This document shows positions 1-13,379 of a DNA stretch of 64,000 nucleotides, one piece after another. The first letter of the stretch is position 1; every line of letters begins with the position of its first letter. The position numbers were made by a program, and so were the translations under genes. This DNA comes from Agelaius tricolor (lineage: Eukaryota > Chordata > Aves > Passeriformes > Icteridae): contig JALJCS010000002.1 of NCBI GenBank assembly GCA_023055355.1, forward strand, positions 76,961,001-77,025,000, in the 5' to 3' direction. A model generated the notes under the pieces. That model was not told where the DNA came from. It saw nothing but the letters and a program-made list of their open reading frames with translations, and made no database searches.

Positions 1-3000
1 GACCGAGTCCATTAACATACACATTTAAACATTTTTTAAGACCTTGACTAAAACACTGTCATATAGAAATCAACAGAAGACTTATTGTCATTTCATAGTA
101 ATTACATTGGCACTACCAAGAAAGTGAGGATAATTCTGTCTGCAAAATAATTTTGGCTGGGAAGTTGCATATCATTGGCTCCCTCACTACTTATTAAAGT
201 TTGTTTGCCTTAAATAAATATGTTCAACTATCTGATTAATGAGCTCTGTTAACCTTTGTCTGTCTGTAATTCTACATATGTTTCTTTGTCATGAGAAGAT
301 TCATGTTTTGTGTCTAACTGTATAAATCTAGAAAGTAGTTTTTTCTCCAGTTCTGTTACTTGTGATTTTCTGAGGGGAGGGAGATGTTTCCTTGTCTTTA
401 AATCACTACAGATATAATTATTTCTCTCCTGAAAATATCTTTAAGAGTATTTCCCAGGCACCATGTGAAAAAAAAACATTGTCTCACCTGGATCATTGCT
501 ATTATGGGTTACAACTTCTCTTCAGTTGTTGTTGAAATATATGGTGTATATAATCCCATGTGGTATATGGCTGTATATTGATACCAGAATAAAACTCTGA
601 TCTAGAGCATTCACATTAAATGAAATCTTTCTCATTCAAGAAGATACTGCCTGAGAAACTGCAAATACACTGCAGTATGTGAGTGTACTCAATAGTACTC
701 AGAGCAAGTTTTCCAAAGCAGGTACCCAAGTTACGTGTCCAAATGGAACAACAGAAAACTAATTACATTAGGATTAATTAATTAATCATGTAGCAAAGAG
801 TAGTTTCAGTTCACAACTATCATGAGCTCTTTTAGGATGTATATTTTACAAATAAAAATAGGTACTAAAAAGATACAAGCAAATTCAAGACTGAATACGT
901 ACTGTCTTGACCATATTTGATATAGCCTACCTAATGCAAAATCCAGCTAAAACATTCATTTTATATCACCTTTATTTCCCTTTACTATTTGATGTGAAAT
1001 TAAGTGTCTAGCTGACTATTGCAACACAGAGAGTGGGAAAAGAGAGCCCTTGAGAAGTATTTAGTCAGTGCTAGTTGTCCTCATTTGGGAGCTAACTTAT
1101 GGATTGTATTTCTGTCACTATGCATTAGGACTCATCTAGTATGGAAGCTGGACCAAAAAACTTTCAGAGCTTTTTTGCAGTCTACTTATTTCATAACCTA
1201 GAGATAAGACTGAAAGAGTACAGAAACACGTGTGGTGGAAATGTGTGGTTGAAACATGCTGCACTTCCCTTACTCTTTTCTTTCTCTTTAGACAGCATAA
1301 GATGAACTAATGTGCCTATACTGTGCTAAAGCTTGTATAATAAGGCTAACTGGAAGATTTATTCATGGAAAGAAATAATTTGGGGATTCCTTAATTAAGA
1401 AAATAATATTGAATAAGGAATTCCCAGATATGAAATAACTGACAGAAAATTGCTAAGGAGTAGTACCACATATACTTGCTCCTTTCTTCATCTTCCTTTA
1501 GTGGCTCATGGCCACTAAAATGAAACACCAGATGCTTCAGTCTTAGACATGACTCAATGTGCAAATTAGTTTTTTACTATGTTTATCATCAGGATTTCTC
1601 ATGTGATGGTATCTATCATGTCAACAAGTATGTTATGACTTTCTTGGACTCTGAATATGGGCCTATATATGTTGTCCCAAAAGTTAGCTTTACTCTAAAG
1701 TAAAATGGGGAGATAAGTTAGCTTAACAATGTCTCATCAACAGATGGGCAAGACTGAGAAAATAGACATTTTGGAGAAACTATAATTTCAAGATACAGCC
1801 CTTGTGTCTACTCCAGCACCACAGACCAATTGGAATCAAAAGAATCAGCTGTAGAACAACATGGTTACAATTTAATGGCTATACATAAGGTACAGTATGA
1901 TATAACTGTCTTACACTGTGTAAAGCTTCTGGATAAACCCTGCATGTTCACCTTAAGAGCCTGTTCCACTCACCCTGACTTGAGCCATAAAAAATAATTT
2001 CCTAAAGTAGCAATACAACCTATTCCATCTTCACCATTCTTGCACTATAGGATGAATGTATTGGGAATTTTTACTTATTCCACTCTGCTTCATTCAAGGA
2101 CAAGATAATCAGATACAGCTTTCTCTCCTTTAAGTTTAATATCAATATTCTTTGCTTTATTTAATTTCATATAAGTAGTCAGTACATAAATGCATGAACA
2201 AAAGAATTTACATTTTAAAAAGTGAATTTTAAATATCTCTGGACTTGAAATTAGAACAACTACTATTACTCTTTTTTGCAGCAATATAATGATGTGAAAA
2301 TCTTACAGAAAAGACAATTAAACATTGAGTCAGCGGCTAGAGTAGATAATGTCAGCAGTAATCAGGTAGAGAGATTTTGATATGGCAACCAACACCCAGA
2401 GGCAGTAGATTTTTTTCAAAAGGCAAATTACTTCTCTGGAACCCCAATGTGGTCAATAACAGCAGCAAATAAATAACATGTGTTCACAGAAATATCTACA
2501 ATCTGTTTTTCATTTAATGTGATATATTTCCTTTTTCTTTCCAGAGGATGTTTTTTTAAATACAGAAATGGTTAATCTGGGTTTTAAAATTAACTTAGGA
2601 TCAGATATTTTTAAAATAAAAAAAATGCAATCAGTCTAGAAGCTTGTGTTACAAGTTGAAGCCAAATGTAAGTTTAAACAGCCAGTCCATAAACTTATTT
2701 TTAAATGCCATTTTAAAGGTAGTGTTTCCAATGTGAGCATCCATCTTTCCTCCTTTCTGACAGTTACCCAGCATTCACAACTGATATTTTTGACCTCTCT
2801 CTCCTGCTCTGCTCCATCGGCTTCTTTCCTGGTTTTCAATGATATTCCAAAATCTCTTAAAAAATTGATCAGATGATTCCAGCTATTCTTCAAGATTTTC
2901 TAAATTTTCTCTCACTTTATTTAGAATCAAAGAGCTCTGCTGCTCCTTTATGCAAGTTGACTAGTAAGCACTGACACCTACTTTCTTTGAAAGATGCTTG

Positions 3001-3517
3001 TTATTTAAGATCTGAATCATCTGACTCAGCTCAACTGAATAAAACGTTAACACTCCCTTATGTTTTTGGATAAAACACAAGACAATGAGTATTTTATACG
3101 GGATTGTGGATAGGACCTGGTCTCATTACAAGGCTGGACAAGTTTGGTGCATCCTTTTCTCATTTTTGCCACAGACTCAAAATACATGGCAGAATGTATT
3201 AATTTACTCCATTATTTAAGTCAGAATTTTAATTGCATATTCAGTGAAATGAGACATCTAAATGATTAGAAAAACTCCTGCATACACTGGTACTTTTAGC
3301 TGTAAGCATTCCTTGTTTTTTAAACTACTCTCTATCCCTTGATCTCTTTACCTGTAACACAAAAATCAGATTACTCACTCACTTATTTTGAGGCATTTTG
3401 AAATGTTAATTGAAAGATGATTTTCCAGCACACTCTTTATTTACTTAATTATTATTGTCTCTCCATTCAAATAGGAATTGAGAGATAAGCAGCATGCAGG
3501 TAATTCCAATAATGTTA
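1..3517. other. AT-rich unique sequence without a supported gene
   Basis: No repeat family, RNA gene or convincing exon was recognised on either strand. The open frames are short and lack supporting features. Around 1383-1425 there is a loose inverted repeat, in which GGGATTCCTTA faces TAAGGAATTCCC with one extra base. A short ATTA run lies near 770-790. The stretch looks like ordinary bird intergenic or intronic DNA. Confidence 0.55.
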
Positions 3518-3628
3518 CAGAATCCTACAATGGCTTGGAAAGGATCTTAAAGATCATCTAGCTCCAATCCTCCTGCCATGGACAAGGACACCTTTTCACT
3601 AGATCAGATTGCTCAGAGCTCCACATGA
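3518..3628 (-). mobile_element. CR1 LINE 3' fragment
   Basis: Read on the plus strand this is the familiar antisense CR1 tail. An 'acagaatcctacaatgg' start is followed by a stretch resembling 'ggaccttaaagatcatctag', then 'ctccaatcctcctgccatgg' and 'actagatcagattgctcag'. The LINE therefore points along the minus strand and is cut off at its 5' side near 3628. It is only about 110 bp and encodes nothing. A tetranucleotide microsatellite starts right beside the truncated end. Confidence 0.85.
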
Positions 3629-3633
3629 GACAG

Positions 3634-3682
3634 TGGATGGATAGACAGACAGACAGACAGATAGACGGATAGATGGATAGAC

Positions 3683-3731
<49 letters not shown>
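3634..3731. repeat. (GACA)n/(GATA)n microsatellite
   Basis: A block of about five GACA units runs into mixed GATG/GACG units and then into more than ten uninterrupted GATA units ending at 3731. The pure GATA run is likely polymorphic in length. An apparent 60-residue minus-strand frame rich in serine, isoleucine and tyrosine is only the translation of this repeat. Confidence 0.97.
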
Positions 3732-5647
3732 CTCATTCAAAATACCATAGGTAAATTTTAGGGTGCTTTTTTCTTACCTACTACTTTCATCTGAGACTTG
3801 AGCCTTCAGATTCCAGCTACCAAAATATCATCTCAAGCAGTGCCAAGCCTGTTGATGATGAGCCAGTTGGTCAGCTGTGCTCATCTATTTGGTGACTTTT
3901 GCGCAGAAAAGGAGGAATTCAGTGCTGTTGAGACAGTCTATTCCTTTTGGGGTTTACAACAAGATGTTCAAAAAGATTTGACAGACAGGATAATGGCATT
4001 CTAATAGCTTCTACACATTCCTGTTGAGGTGACGATATCTTTACATAGACTAGGACTAGGACAAAACCTCCTGTGTGTGAACTCTTAATGTATCACAGAT
4101 TTCTCCCCTCTGAAAACCCATACAACCAGTTATTTGCTGTGCTGTGTTTTGGGAAGAATTGGAATTGAAAAAATTGTACGAGACACTTTTCTTACCCTAC
4201 TGAGCCTTTTTTCTCCTGTTAATGTATCATGGATTTTGTTCATAATTTTATTTCATTTTCTCTCTGCTTGTGTTCAAGGCAGGAGGGAGCTTGGCTAAGA
4301 AATATCAGAGCAGCTTTGAGATTATTGTTCTTCAGTGGTTAAGAGTAGGATTGCTTCCTGATGTAACATTCCAAAATGTCTCTTTTGTGTGTGGTGCCTG
4401 TCAATATAATATATGCAGATTCAAATATGAGTGCTATTTTTATATTTATAACTAGTCTAGCCATTTCTTTCTTCATATTATCCAGTATTCAATTCCCTTT
4501 CCATCTCCTATACAAAAGAAAGGGGACAGCTTGTTTTGCCACTATGTTTCACACAGATACTCTAATATTAGAGAAATATTTTCATAGGAGCATAGAAACA
4601 GAGAAAGGAAAACATCTCTTAGACCATTTTTTGTTTCTCTCTACCATGATGAAACTGTTTCTTACAGTATAATTTTTATTTTTCTGTCACTTGAAACTTT
4701 ATATATTTCAAATGAGAATAACTGTTTCTCTTTAAAAAGCTATTGCATAACACATAAAGATCCTTGATAGCACATTTTTCCTTCAACATTCACCTAGATA
4801 TTTATTTAAATTAATTTCCAAATGACTACATAGTTTTTCTGGGCCTTGGTAAATTTTTCTTTCAAATAAAGTTAGAAAGACATTCCTTCTTCCACCCTAT
4901 TTGTAATTTTAAATCAATGAATACCAGCACATGCTGTGGTTTTATTTATTATTTGACTAATCTGACAAAGTACCTTCAATCCCATAGTTTGTCAATGCAG
5001 ATATCAGAGTTAAACCAAAATCAAGGTTCTTTAAAAGTCTTCATTCAGATATCAAAAATTAATTAAAAATGAGTTGGAGATATAATTGAAACTGTCTAAA
5101 TTACTTTAGGGACACTACAGTATGCAAGAATATTGTTCAATCTGGAGAAAACATAGTCATAGTCATGCCAAGAGACTACATAGAATTCAATCTATCAACC
5201 AGACAATTTATAGGAGTAAAACATGTTATTTTCTGATGATTTTGACACAAAACAAAATATATCTTATAGTGTTCTTAGCAATCACTTTAAGGCAAAGCAA
5301 AAGATTAGGGATTTTGTTCAAATTAAAATCAAACTGAAAAATTCTTGTGTTTGAACTTCACTTGGCAAGATTGATCCACTTGTAATATAGTATAGTATAA
5401 TTTGTATAAGCTATCAATTTTTAATAGAAGGCAAATATCACATAACTAGCAACATAAATACTAGTTTTGCTATTCAGCCTTGACATATTTAATGTGCATT
5501 TCAGAATGCCTCTAACTGGCACCTTTCAAAACCTTTGTTCAAGGCTTCCCTGTTGACAGCAGAAGCAACTCTTTGCAGCAAACTAAATTTCCAAGAGAAA
5601 TAAGAAAAAAAAATCATTCCAACACTTAAAACTATGAAATATTTTTA
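3732..5647. other. AT-rich unique sequence without a supported gene
   Basis: I recognise no repeat family or gene here. The open frames (up to about 98 codons near 4376-4672) overlap each other in different frames and have no recognisable domains or convincing splice context. Confidence 0.5.
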
Positions 5648-5686
<39 letters not shown>

Positions 5687-5696
5687 AAAAAAAAAA
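5648..5696. repeat. (CA)n microsatellite with poly(A)
   Basis: About 15 CA units starting near 5653 run directly into an A15 run ending at 5696. The left edge reads GCGCGCAC. No poly(A) retroposon body was recognised upstream, so I treat it as a compound simple repeat and not as a LINE or SINE tail. Confidence 0.97.
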
Positions 5697-8600
5697 GATT
5701 TAGCAAAACATAATCTGGAAAGAAAATCTTTTTCGAGTTTTCTTTTACATTTCTATATACCATGCCTAAAATATTTTCTTTCTCAAGATCATATGTATCA
5801 TATGATAAAGGTGTTTCTTTCCTATAGATGAAAAATGGAGAAAAAATTAACATAACTGTACATCTAGACTAGACTTTATAATGAAGCTTTAGAAACCATT
5901 TGTATTAAAGAGATTTCTAACCTCAACCCAAATAATACGGATGACATTTTGACAGGAACCAGCTTGGAAACATCTATGTAGGTCTGACCTTATCTTTTGC
6001 TTGAAGAAAATTGCATGATTGTTGCCAAGTTCCTGTGAAGCTCAGGTCCAACTCTTGCCTTTGTGAACCATAGGAACACATTGTAGAAGTAGGAAATTTT
6101 TTTCTTATCACAAATGACTGAGAACTACTGGCCATCAGCAAGAGAAAGTACAATGTTTTTTCATTGCCTTTTCCCCTTTCTTCAGCTTTTCAAATATAGC
6201 CTTGGGAAGATCCCCCACAGTGGCTGGTGTTTTTCCAGAGCCTCAGTATTAGACTGACATTGACATGGCAAAGCCCAGAACAGAAAATCAATGAACACTG
6301 GAACCTGTAATATCCACAGATGAGCTTTTGGGGCTGTTCTTTGTCATCTTAGACCTTGAAGGTTTGCCCAGTTCTTTGTCTTTGTACAACTTGTCTCTTC
6401 TCACTCCACGGTTTGCTCTATTGATACTTCACTTAGACAAAGACAGTCAAACCACCACTCTCTCCATGTCACAAGCAGACTAGAGCCTCACCTCTTTGCA
6501 AGCTGCAAAACCAAGGCAGAGAGTGATTTGGCAAAGTTTTATACATGAACTTTACTGCTCTATCTTTAATTTGTCTAAAGAAAATGCAGTGTCTTTTGCT
6601 CTGCAAGCATTTACCAAAATGTTCTCATTTGAGAAAATGCCATGCCATTAGTATTAAAATGTTGCAAGCACTTACTAAAAGGTTTTTCCTCCTTACTTTT
6701 ATGACAGTTTTAGCAAATAACATTAGCAGTATGATTTTAGAGAGACACCAAAAGAGTTGAGCCTTGGGGCTATGTTTTCCCACTGATTCACTAGATAAAA
6801 TTTATTATGTTTACAAAATACATCAGCATGTTCATAAAACTTTTTGTTAAAGAGAAGTGAAAGAAGCTTTGTGTTACTTAGCATTGTATTTCTTTGCAAT
6901 TTTAATTTAAAGCAACTGTAGCAATAAAGATGGAGTGTATTTCTTTTTCAGTGTTCAAATACAAACTGGTGAATGTCGGTTTTGCATACCAGACATGGGC
7001 TGCTCCTGCATGAATTAATAAAAACAAACTGAATTTTCATTCCCTCAACTTATGAATGGTGCCAGTCTTACAGTGGGATGTCTATACTATTATGTGCTTA
7101 AGAAAATACACAGATTAAAAGCTAGGCTACAGGGGTGCACATTTTTGAAAGTAATTTGAAAATAACTGTATCATAAGGGACTAAGTTGTTGCCATGTGTT
7201 TTTGAATGTTAGTTAATAATACATTTTAGTTTAAGTGATTGCCATCCAAGGCACAGTGAGGAAATGGTAATCAAATACTGAGTCCATACATCGTGATTCC
7301 ACTTTACTTGAGACTGAAAAGCCACCACCAAAACCACAGTGACATTTCCAACATTTATTTTTCCTTAAAAAGGTAGAATCTGAGTTCATATGTATCAGGA
7401 TAAGGCAACTTGTTCATCTGTACCAGTGTAAATTAAAAGTGACTCCTCTAGTGTCTAGGACTTATAAAAGTAAACCAATCTGTTTTTCTACTGCTTATGC
7501 ACTAGAACTCTGACAACGGAAGAATATTTATTTCTCTTTCTTCTGAAAGTGAAATTGTTGCAGCCATCAATTTCCCTGTTGAAGACAGTGAAAATCATTT
7601 GCAAAGACTATAAGTCTAGTCAGGGACAATCAGCGCATTTATCTGCATGACTGTCACAAAATATGTGAAGCTGTGCTCCAGACATTATTTTTATAGTTGG
7701 CAAAAAAACCAGAATATCTGCATTAATGCTGTTTTGTGAGGTTTTCTTGGAGTAGCCAAAAGTGAGAACTTGCTGAAAAGAAACATTTTGTCTAGATTTC
7801 ACCTCCACTGAGGCCTGTACCATAACAGAAACCATCAAGCACTGCTTACTCCCCCTAAAAATCATGCCCAAATTTTGAGTGCTTTGGAATGCATGGAAGA
7901 AGACAGAATTGTAATCAGAGATAAATGCATGTGACAGAGAATGTAATCCTCATCAGTTGCAGAGATACAATGAATGAGCATCGCAGCTACAAACAATTAG
8001 AAGTTCAGTAAACCACTGTAAGGGGATTGATGGGCTATTAGCAATGCCAGCTGTCATGAGCTAATCCACATTAAACGCTGCATTCCCACACTGCTATTAA
8101 ATGCAATAAAGATGAGACACATGACCTTTCATTTCTAGCCAGGAAAACTATTCTTATAAAACAAAATATTTTATGTTTACAAACAGGGGAACTGATAAAT
8201 AGAAATGTAATCTTCACAGCTCCATCTATCAAACCTATCTAACAGACTGCTCTCCTGCTACATAGTGTGAATGTCCCACATTAGCAGTAATTTTCTGGTA
8301 GTGGTAGGTGTTCAGGACCTCACCAAAAAAAAAAAAAAAAGCACCACTGTAGTAATTCCATTCTTCCATGTCCCCTCTGGCCCTTCTTTATATCTGCTCC
8401 TCTATCAGAGGAATACCCAGCTCACGGCCTGTTCAAGTCCATATACAGCAAAGTCATTTGAGAAGTGTCTCTTGGGTACCTCAGGAACACATTCGACTTT
8501 GGTTGTTCTCTGCCAGTGCTAAAAAACAATGAACTAGGAACTGGGGATCACACTCAGGCAGAGACTTTATGTTTTCAGTGGCAGACATCCACTCTGAAAG

Positions 8601-8749
8601 TCACAATGTGGATGTCGAGAAGGTTCAAATAGCAAGTAAGCTGAAGAGTAATCAGAAACTTTATGTTGACTCTAAGTTGAGAGCAGAGATATGATGTGTT
8701 AGAAAAAGCACTCTAAGGATACATTTTTTCTAATAACTTAATTATGGCT
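5697..8749. other. AT-rich unique sequence; A16 run at 8325-8340
   Basis: No gene or repeat family was recognised apart from the A16 homopolymer. The part from about 7850 to 8110 has a mixed, non-repetitive base order with several TAAT/ATTA and octamer-like words. To my eye it resembles conserved non-coding DNA, but I cannot test conservation. Confidence 0.45.
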
Positions 8750-9260
8750 AGCAAAAATATTGAGATGCTGGAGTGTGTCCAGGGAAGGGCAATGAAGCTG
8801 TTGAAAGCTCTGGAGCACAAGCTTTATGAATAGTGGCTGAGGAATCTGGGGGTATTTTTCCTGGAGAAAAGGAGGGTTGGGGTCTTTGTCTCCCTCTACA
8901 ACTGCCTGAAAGGAAGTTGTAGTTGAGCTGAAAGGAGGTTGTAGCCAAGTGGGGGGCAGCCTCTTCTCCCAGGTAACAAGAGACCGGACAAGAAGATATG
9001 TTCTCAAGTCTCACAGGGGGAGGATTAGATTGGATATAGGGAAGAATTTCTTTATTGAAACAGTTGTCAAGTACTTGAACAGGCTGCCCAGGGAAGTGGA
9101 GCAATCCACCTCTGGAATTGTTCAAAAGATGTGTGGTTGTGGTGGTTGGGAATATGGCTTTGTGGTAAATACAGTGATGTCAGGTTAACAGCTGGACCTG
9201 ATGATCTTAAAGGTATTTTTCAACCTAAATTATGACATGATTCTGTGACTCTATGACTGT
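8750..9260 (+). mobile_element. CR1 LINE 3' end, about 0.5 kb
   Basis: This is a consecutive match to the sense 3' part of avian CR1. The recognisable blocks are 'gagatgctggagtgtgtcc' and 'ctggagcacaagctttatga' (C-terminal ORF2 region), then 'ctctacaactgcctgaaagg', 'cttctcccaggtaacaag', 'gattggatatagggaagaat', 'aacaggctgcccaggga', and finally the tail 'gatgatcttaaagg' with short ATTCTGTGA-type repeats at 9240-9260. It is 5'-truncated and carries stops and indels, so it is not active. The overlapping frames on both strands here are shadows of this LINE. Confidence 0.93.
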
Positions 9261-10539
9261 TAGACTGTGTCTGCACTGAAGCAATTACTCCAACCTCCAT
9301 ACCAATCATATCCAGCCCTATGCACAATATTATCCCCCCCAAACAGGCCAGTAACACTTGATTTTTCTGGACGTATTGCCCAACTCTAACTTCTAAAAAG
9401 TGGCTAGAAATTGTTTCTAAGGATGCTGTCTGACCTGAGCAAGAAATAGGTCAGGGACCATAGTGGCTGCTTTACAGAGTAGGTAGTGGAAAAATGCATA
9501 TAAATTGCACCACATTTTTTCCATATAAATGTAGCAATCTTTTCTAGATCAGATTTCTCCCAAGTCTCTCAACTCCCCCCTATTCCCACACAAAATGTTT
9601 CTTGTTTTCTTCTTATACCTATGGCAATATTCAGTCATTCCCTCCAGCTCTTTTTCACGTTCCTTAACTCCTTTATGTTTCATTTAAATCTCAACCAAGT
9701 GCTAGAAATTTTACTAAAAGCTTCCTTAAGACTCAAGAAAGACTGTTTTTGTCACTGACCTCGAAAAAATTGTCTGAAATGATACTCTAGCTAAAAAAAT
9801 AGAAGTGTAAAACTTCAAGAAGTTTTCAGAATCAAAAGATGTCCAGGGCATAACCAGAAAGATTTATTTTTCAGGACAGCACTCTATAGTACTATCTATA
9901 CTATGTTTCATCTTACATTGGGAGCTAACAACAACTGGAAATTTACCCAAATAATTCCTTAAATGTATGCAGTGCTTGAGGACTTTCCTACATGAAGTGT
10001 CAGAAATAGTACAAATATTGCAATAAAGGTAAATAATGTGGTAAGGAAAATATCCATTTTTTATATTGCCAAAGATGTTTTCATATTTACAGTTATCCAA
10101 GAAAGGGCATATTTTACATATATCTTCAGTGGAACCTTAATCTCACTGTAATATATGGGATTTTTGCCATTAACTTCTGGGTGGGTCAAGATTTTTTGCA
10201 ACATACTTATTGTCTATCTTATTAGTGGAAAAAAATGTATACAAAGAAGATTTTAGGAACATCTTATAGTTTAAAATAATAGAAAAGTGATAGAAAAATT
10301 GAGTTGAATGCCAAAAGAGGGTCATTAAACTAAGCATTGTACATGCTTCTAAAACCACAGGCAAAATACATGATGCAGACCATTATGAATCTATACAAAC
10401 ACTGTCTATAAGGGTCTTGTAGGTATATAATTCTTCCATACAGGAATTTAACAAACCAGAGACAACATGGAATCACTGTCTTTGGAGTATAAAGCACAAC
10501 TGAAAAAGTCCTAGAGCAGCTCAGCCCCACTTTGAACTT
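9261..10539. other. AT-rich unique sequence without a supported gene
   Basis: No repeat or gene was recognised. Short minus-strand open frames at 9864-10100 and 10170-10364 have no domain and compete with each other. Confidence 0.5.
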
Positions 10540-10585
10540 AGGCTTGCTTTGAGCAGGACCTCCAGAGCTCCCTTCAAACCTTTTT
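10540..10585 (+). mobile_element. CR1 LINE tail fragment (short, degraded)
   Basis: The stretch 'cttgctttgagcaggacc' followed by 'tccagagctcccttcaaacc' matches the sense CR1 tail. In intact copies 'ctgctttgagcagg' is followed by 'gacctccagaggtcccttcc'. The middle part is deleted and no terminal repeats remain. The call rests on roughly 45 bp and is therefore modest. The 140-codon minus-strand frame over 10330-10749 includes it. Confidence 0.5.
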
Positions 10586-12874
10586 GTTTTAGGTTTATGT
10601 CCTAGGGTGACATTTTGTTTTATTATTACTATTCTAATTTCAGTGTACGCAATGTCCAGATTTAATAAAGCACAACTGTTCAATTCTCTTCCACTGTTTA
10701 AAAAGCTTACCTGCTTTTCGTAACTTATAAAAATTAATCCTAACAACATGACATTTAAACTAGGACCACCAAAATCAAATCAAGACAGCTTGGTGGAGCC
10801 ATTCAAATAAATCTCCCATTTATTCTAGAAGTGTTATTAATTCTGAGACTTCACGTGACAGTAAGTATCTCCACAGCTACTGAACAATTAGGTGATTTTT
10901 GACCAGAGCAGAGCCATGTTCTGTAGGCAAAAAAATACTCTTACAAGAGAAAATTGCAGACATGACCTAAGAAATTGAGAGAATATTACTGGCTCATATT
11001 TCTAGAAAATGTATCTCTAAAAATTACCAAAAAATAAAATAAAGAAATGAAGGAAATTTTCATATAATTTTTTTTTTTTTTTGTCAGTTGGCTGAACTCC
11101 ACTGGGAGAGGTGCATTTTGCCAGGGGTAAATTTTGCCCCTTGTGTTTAAAATAATTGAGGGCCCAGAAAAGAACCAGATGAAAGCAGTGGGAGAATGAG
11201 CACTGCACTACGGTCAGGCATCTGAAACCAGTAACTTCCAAGCTCTCTTACAGAAATCTAGAAACTTCATTGCTTAAACATATGCCTTGCAAGTGTTATC
11301 CCCTTTCTTAACCTAGTTTGGGGTGTCTTGTTCTTTAAGAGAACTATTCAACTTAAAGCACTTCTGATCATGTAAAAAAATCCCAGTTTGATATATGACA
11401 AGATTCTTAATCTTTCTGCACAAGAAGGAAGGTTATCCTGCAAAGTAATTTCCCCTGTCATGAGCTAGGAAAATAGGAAGTCAGCTGAGAAAACACTTTA
11501 AATGACCTTGCAGTATTGAGCTGCCACATCCCATTTCTGGAGATTTTTCTGTACATTAAAAGGCTTCCTTGGTGTGTAAGAAGACCAGTGATGTACACAG
11601 CAGAATGGAGGATTAAAAGCTAGAGGGATATCACTGGGATAGAAGTAGACATGAGAAAGCTATATTTGGATAAGTTGGAAGAATAAGAATGTTGCTCTTT
11701 GTTGGTTTTTTTTTAGCAGAACTCTTTAAAAAATCTTTATCAGAGTTATTTGCAAAATAGGTTTTCTAGATATTAAAGTTACACATTATTTCAACATAGA
11801 AGAAACTGCTCCAATAAAAGTGGGCTTTGTAAAAGTAGTTTATAAAAAGTCTTCTAAATTATATAAGCAGAATTGAGCATCAGCAGGGCAAAACCTTAGG
11901 TAAGCCTGGCATATTACAAAGCTGCCTCACCTGGTTTTAGTTCAATATCTGCTGCCTTCCACTGGCAGCATCATGTAAACAGGAAATTAGCTTGCTTGCA
12001 CTTGCACCAGAAGGCTACTTAGTTCTGTAATCTGGAGAGTATATTGCCACATTAGTTGCCCTCCATCAAATGTTTTAATTTAATAAAGCTAAAGGTGACC
12101 TAAAGAATATTTAAAATATATTCATATATGGGACTGTATAGTTTCAATATTTTAATTTATGCAACAGTACCATTTCTATACAGTAGGAATGTGTAATAAT
12201 AATTCATCAAATATTTTTTATTTATTTTTCACTTCAATATATTTGCTAGGATTTTTGTCACAAAAATAATGAAAGGTAGATTTGAGTAAAATGAGAACAA
12301 TCTAGGACCACGTGTAACAAAAAACACCTCACATTTCCTTACCAGATAATTTTTCTTGTTTTGCTCTTATGAAGATCATGAGCCACTACTGAGGGTTGGA
12401 ACATTGCTGTTTTCAGACCATGTTTCAGCCTCCTCCAGATAGAACCAGAGCTGTCCAGGACCAAAGGACAGGTACAACCTCAGTGGCACACCACTGTGGA
12501 CTCTGCATGCAGGAAAAATACTTAGCTGAGAGGATGAGCAAGAGTCTGCCTGCAATTTCAAGCATAAACTAGAATAGATGAAGGGAAAAGAATTTCCTAT
12601 CACACTGCTGTGGTAGTCTAAGGAAAGTGAGAGCAAAGAAGCACATTTCAAAATTAAGAGCTGAAAAGACTTTTTCATTTAATCAGATATTTTATTCCTT
12701 ACCATATAACTGCTGAATTTACAGCACACGATATGAAAGCAACCAACTCTTCTCTCAGTCAAAGACAGATTATTGGACTATGCAAACCACTGTTGCAGAA
12801 CAACTTGGCAGCTTTCACCCTGCCATACTTTGGGTAAGCGTGACTCAACAAATTCCTTGTGCAATTTCCCTTAG
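10586..12874. other. AT-rich unique sequence; T15 run at 11068-11082
   Basis: No repeat family or gene was recognised. A region from about 12370 to 12870 is less AT-rich than its surroundings and leads into the exon-like segment that starts at 12875. A potential splice-flanked segment at about 12725-12834 was examined, but its reading phase does not fit the next segment. Confidence 0.45.
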
Positions 12875-13086
12875 ATATTGAACTTTCATTTCATGCCTCG
12901 GCAGACCTGTCACAAGGCCCAATGCTGAGTCTTGTGCTAGAGAGTCTGTTGAATAACAAGGAAGGGATTCAGCTGACATGGAAAACTGTGCCATCAGGAG
13001 AAGCTTGCCCAATATTTGACCAACAGCCTCTGGCCAGTGGGGCAGCAAGGATCTATGCCACTATGATGTGTATGAGGGGGATACAG
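12875..13086 (+). other. Possible exon (open, splice-flanked, unidentified)
   Basis: A pyrimidine-rich acceptor (TTTCCCTTAG, ending at 12874) precedes 212 bp that stay open in one frame. The segment ends on a codon boundary before a moderate donor (CAG|GTATAC). The encoded stretch is mixed in composition, with several charged and polar residues, and matches no family I recognise. Its exit phase (0) agrees with the entry phase of the next open segment at 13380, leaving a 293-nt intron. Open frames of this size also arise by chance, and the minus strand is partly open too. It is reported only as a candidate. Confidence 0.15.
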
Positions 13087-13379
13087 GTATACAGCTTGTG
13101 GGGCTGGGTGGGGAGTAGGTGGGAAAAGAATAGGCATTCTGAGTTTCTTGGCAAGTCATTTTTACAAGACATTACTTTCTAAAATAGAGATTGCTCACCG
13201 CTAGACATATTGATTTTCTTATTATCATTACATGCTGTGCAGGTTTGATATGAATCTTAGTAATTCATAATTGTAAAAACTGCTTAGGGGTCCTTGAATA
13301 ATAGCTTCTGTGGAAAAGCACATAACTGGTCATAGATATATTCAATTAACAATTGCTATAACTGGTGTTTGAATTGCAG

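Noticed and set aside
3558..3740. Minus-strand frame of repeated Ile/Tyr/Leu/Ser units
   Set aside because: Translation of the GATA microsatellite.
10330..10749. 139-codon minus-strand frame
   Set aside because: Covers a CR1 tail fragment and AT-rich flank. No domain or start context.
12725..12834. Splice-flanked open segment (acceptor TTTACAG, donor GG|GTAAGC)
   Set aside because: Open in more than one frame, but no frame joins the downstream candidate exon at 12875 without a stop.
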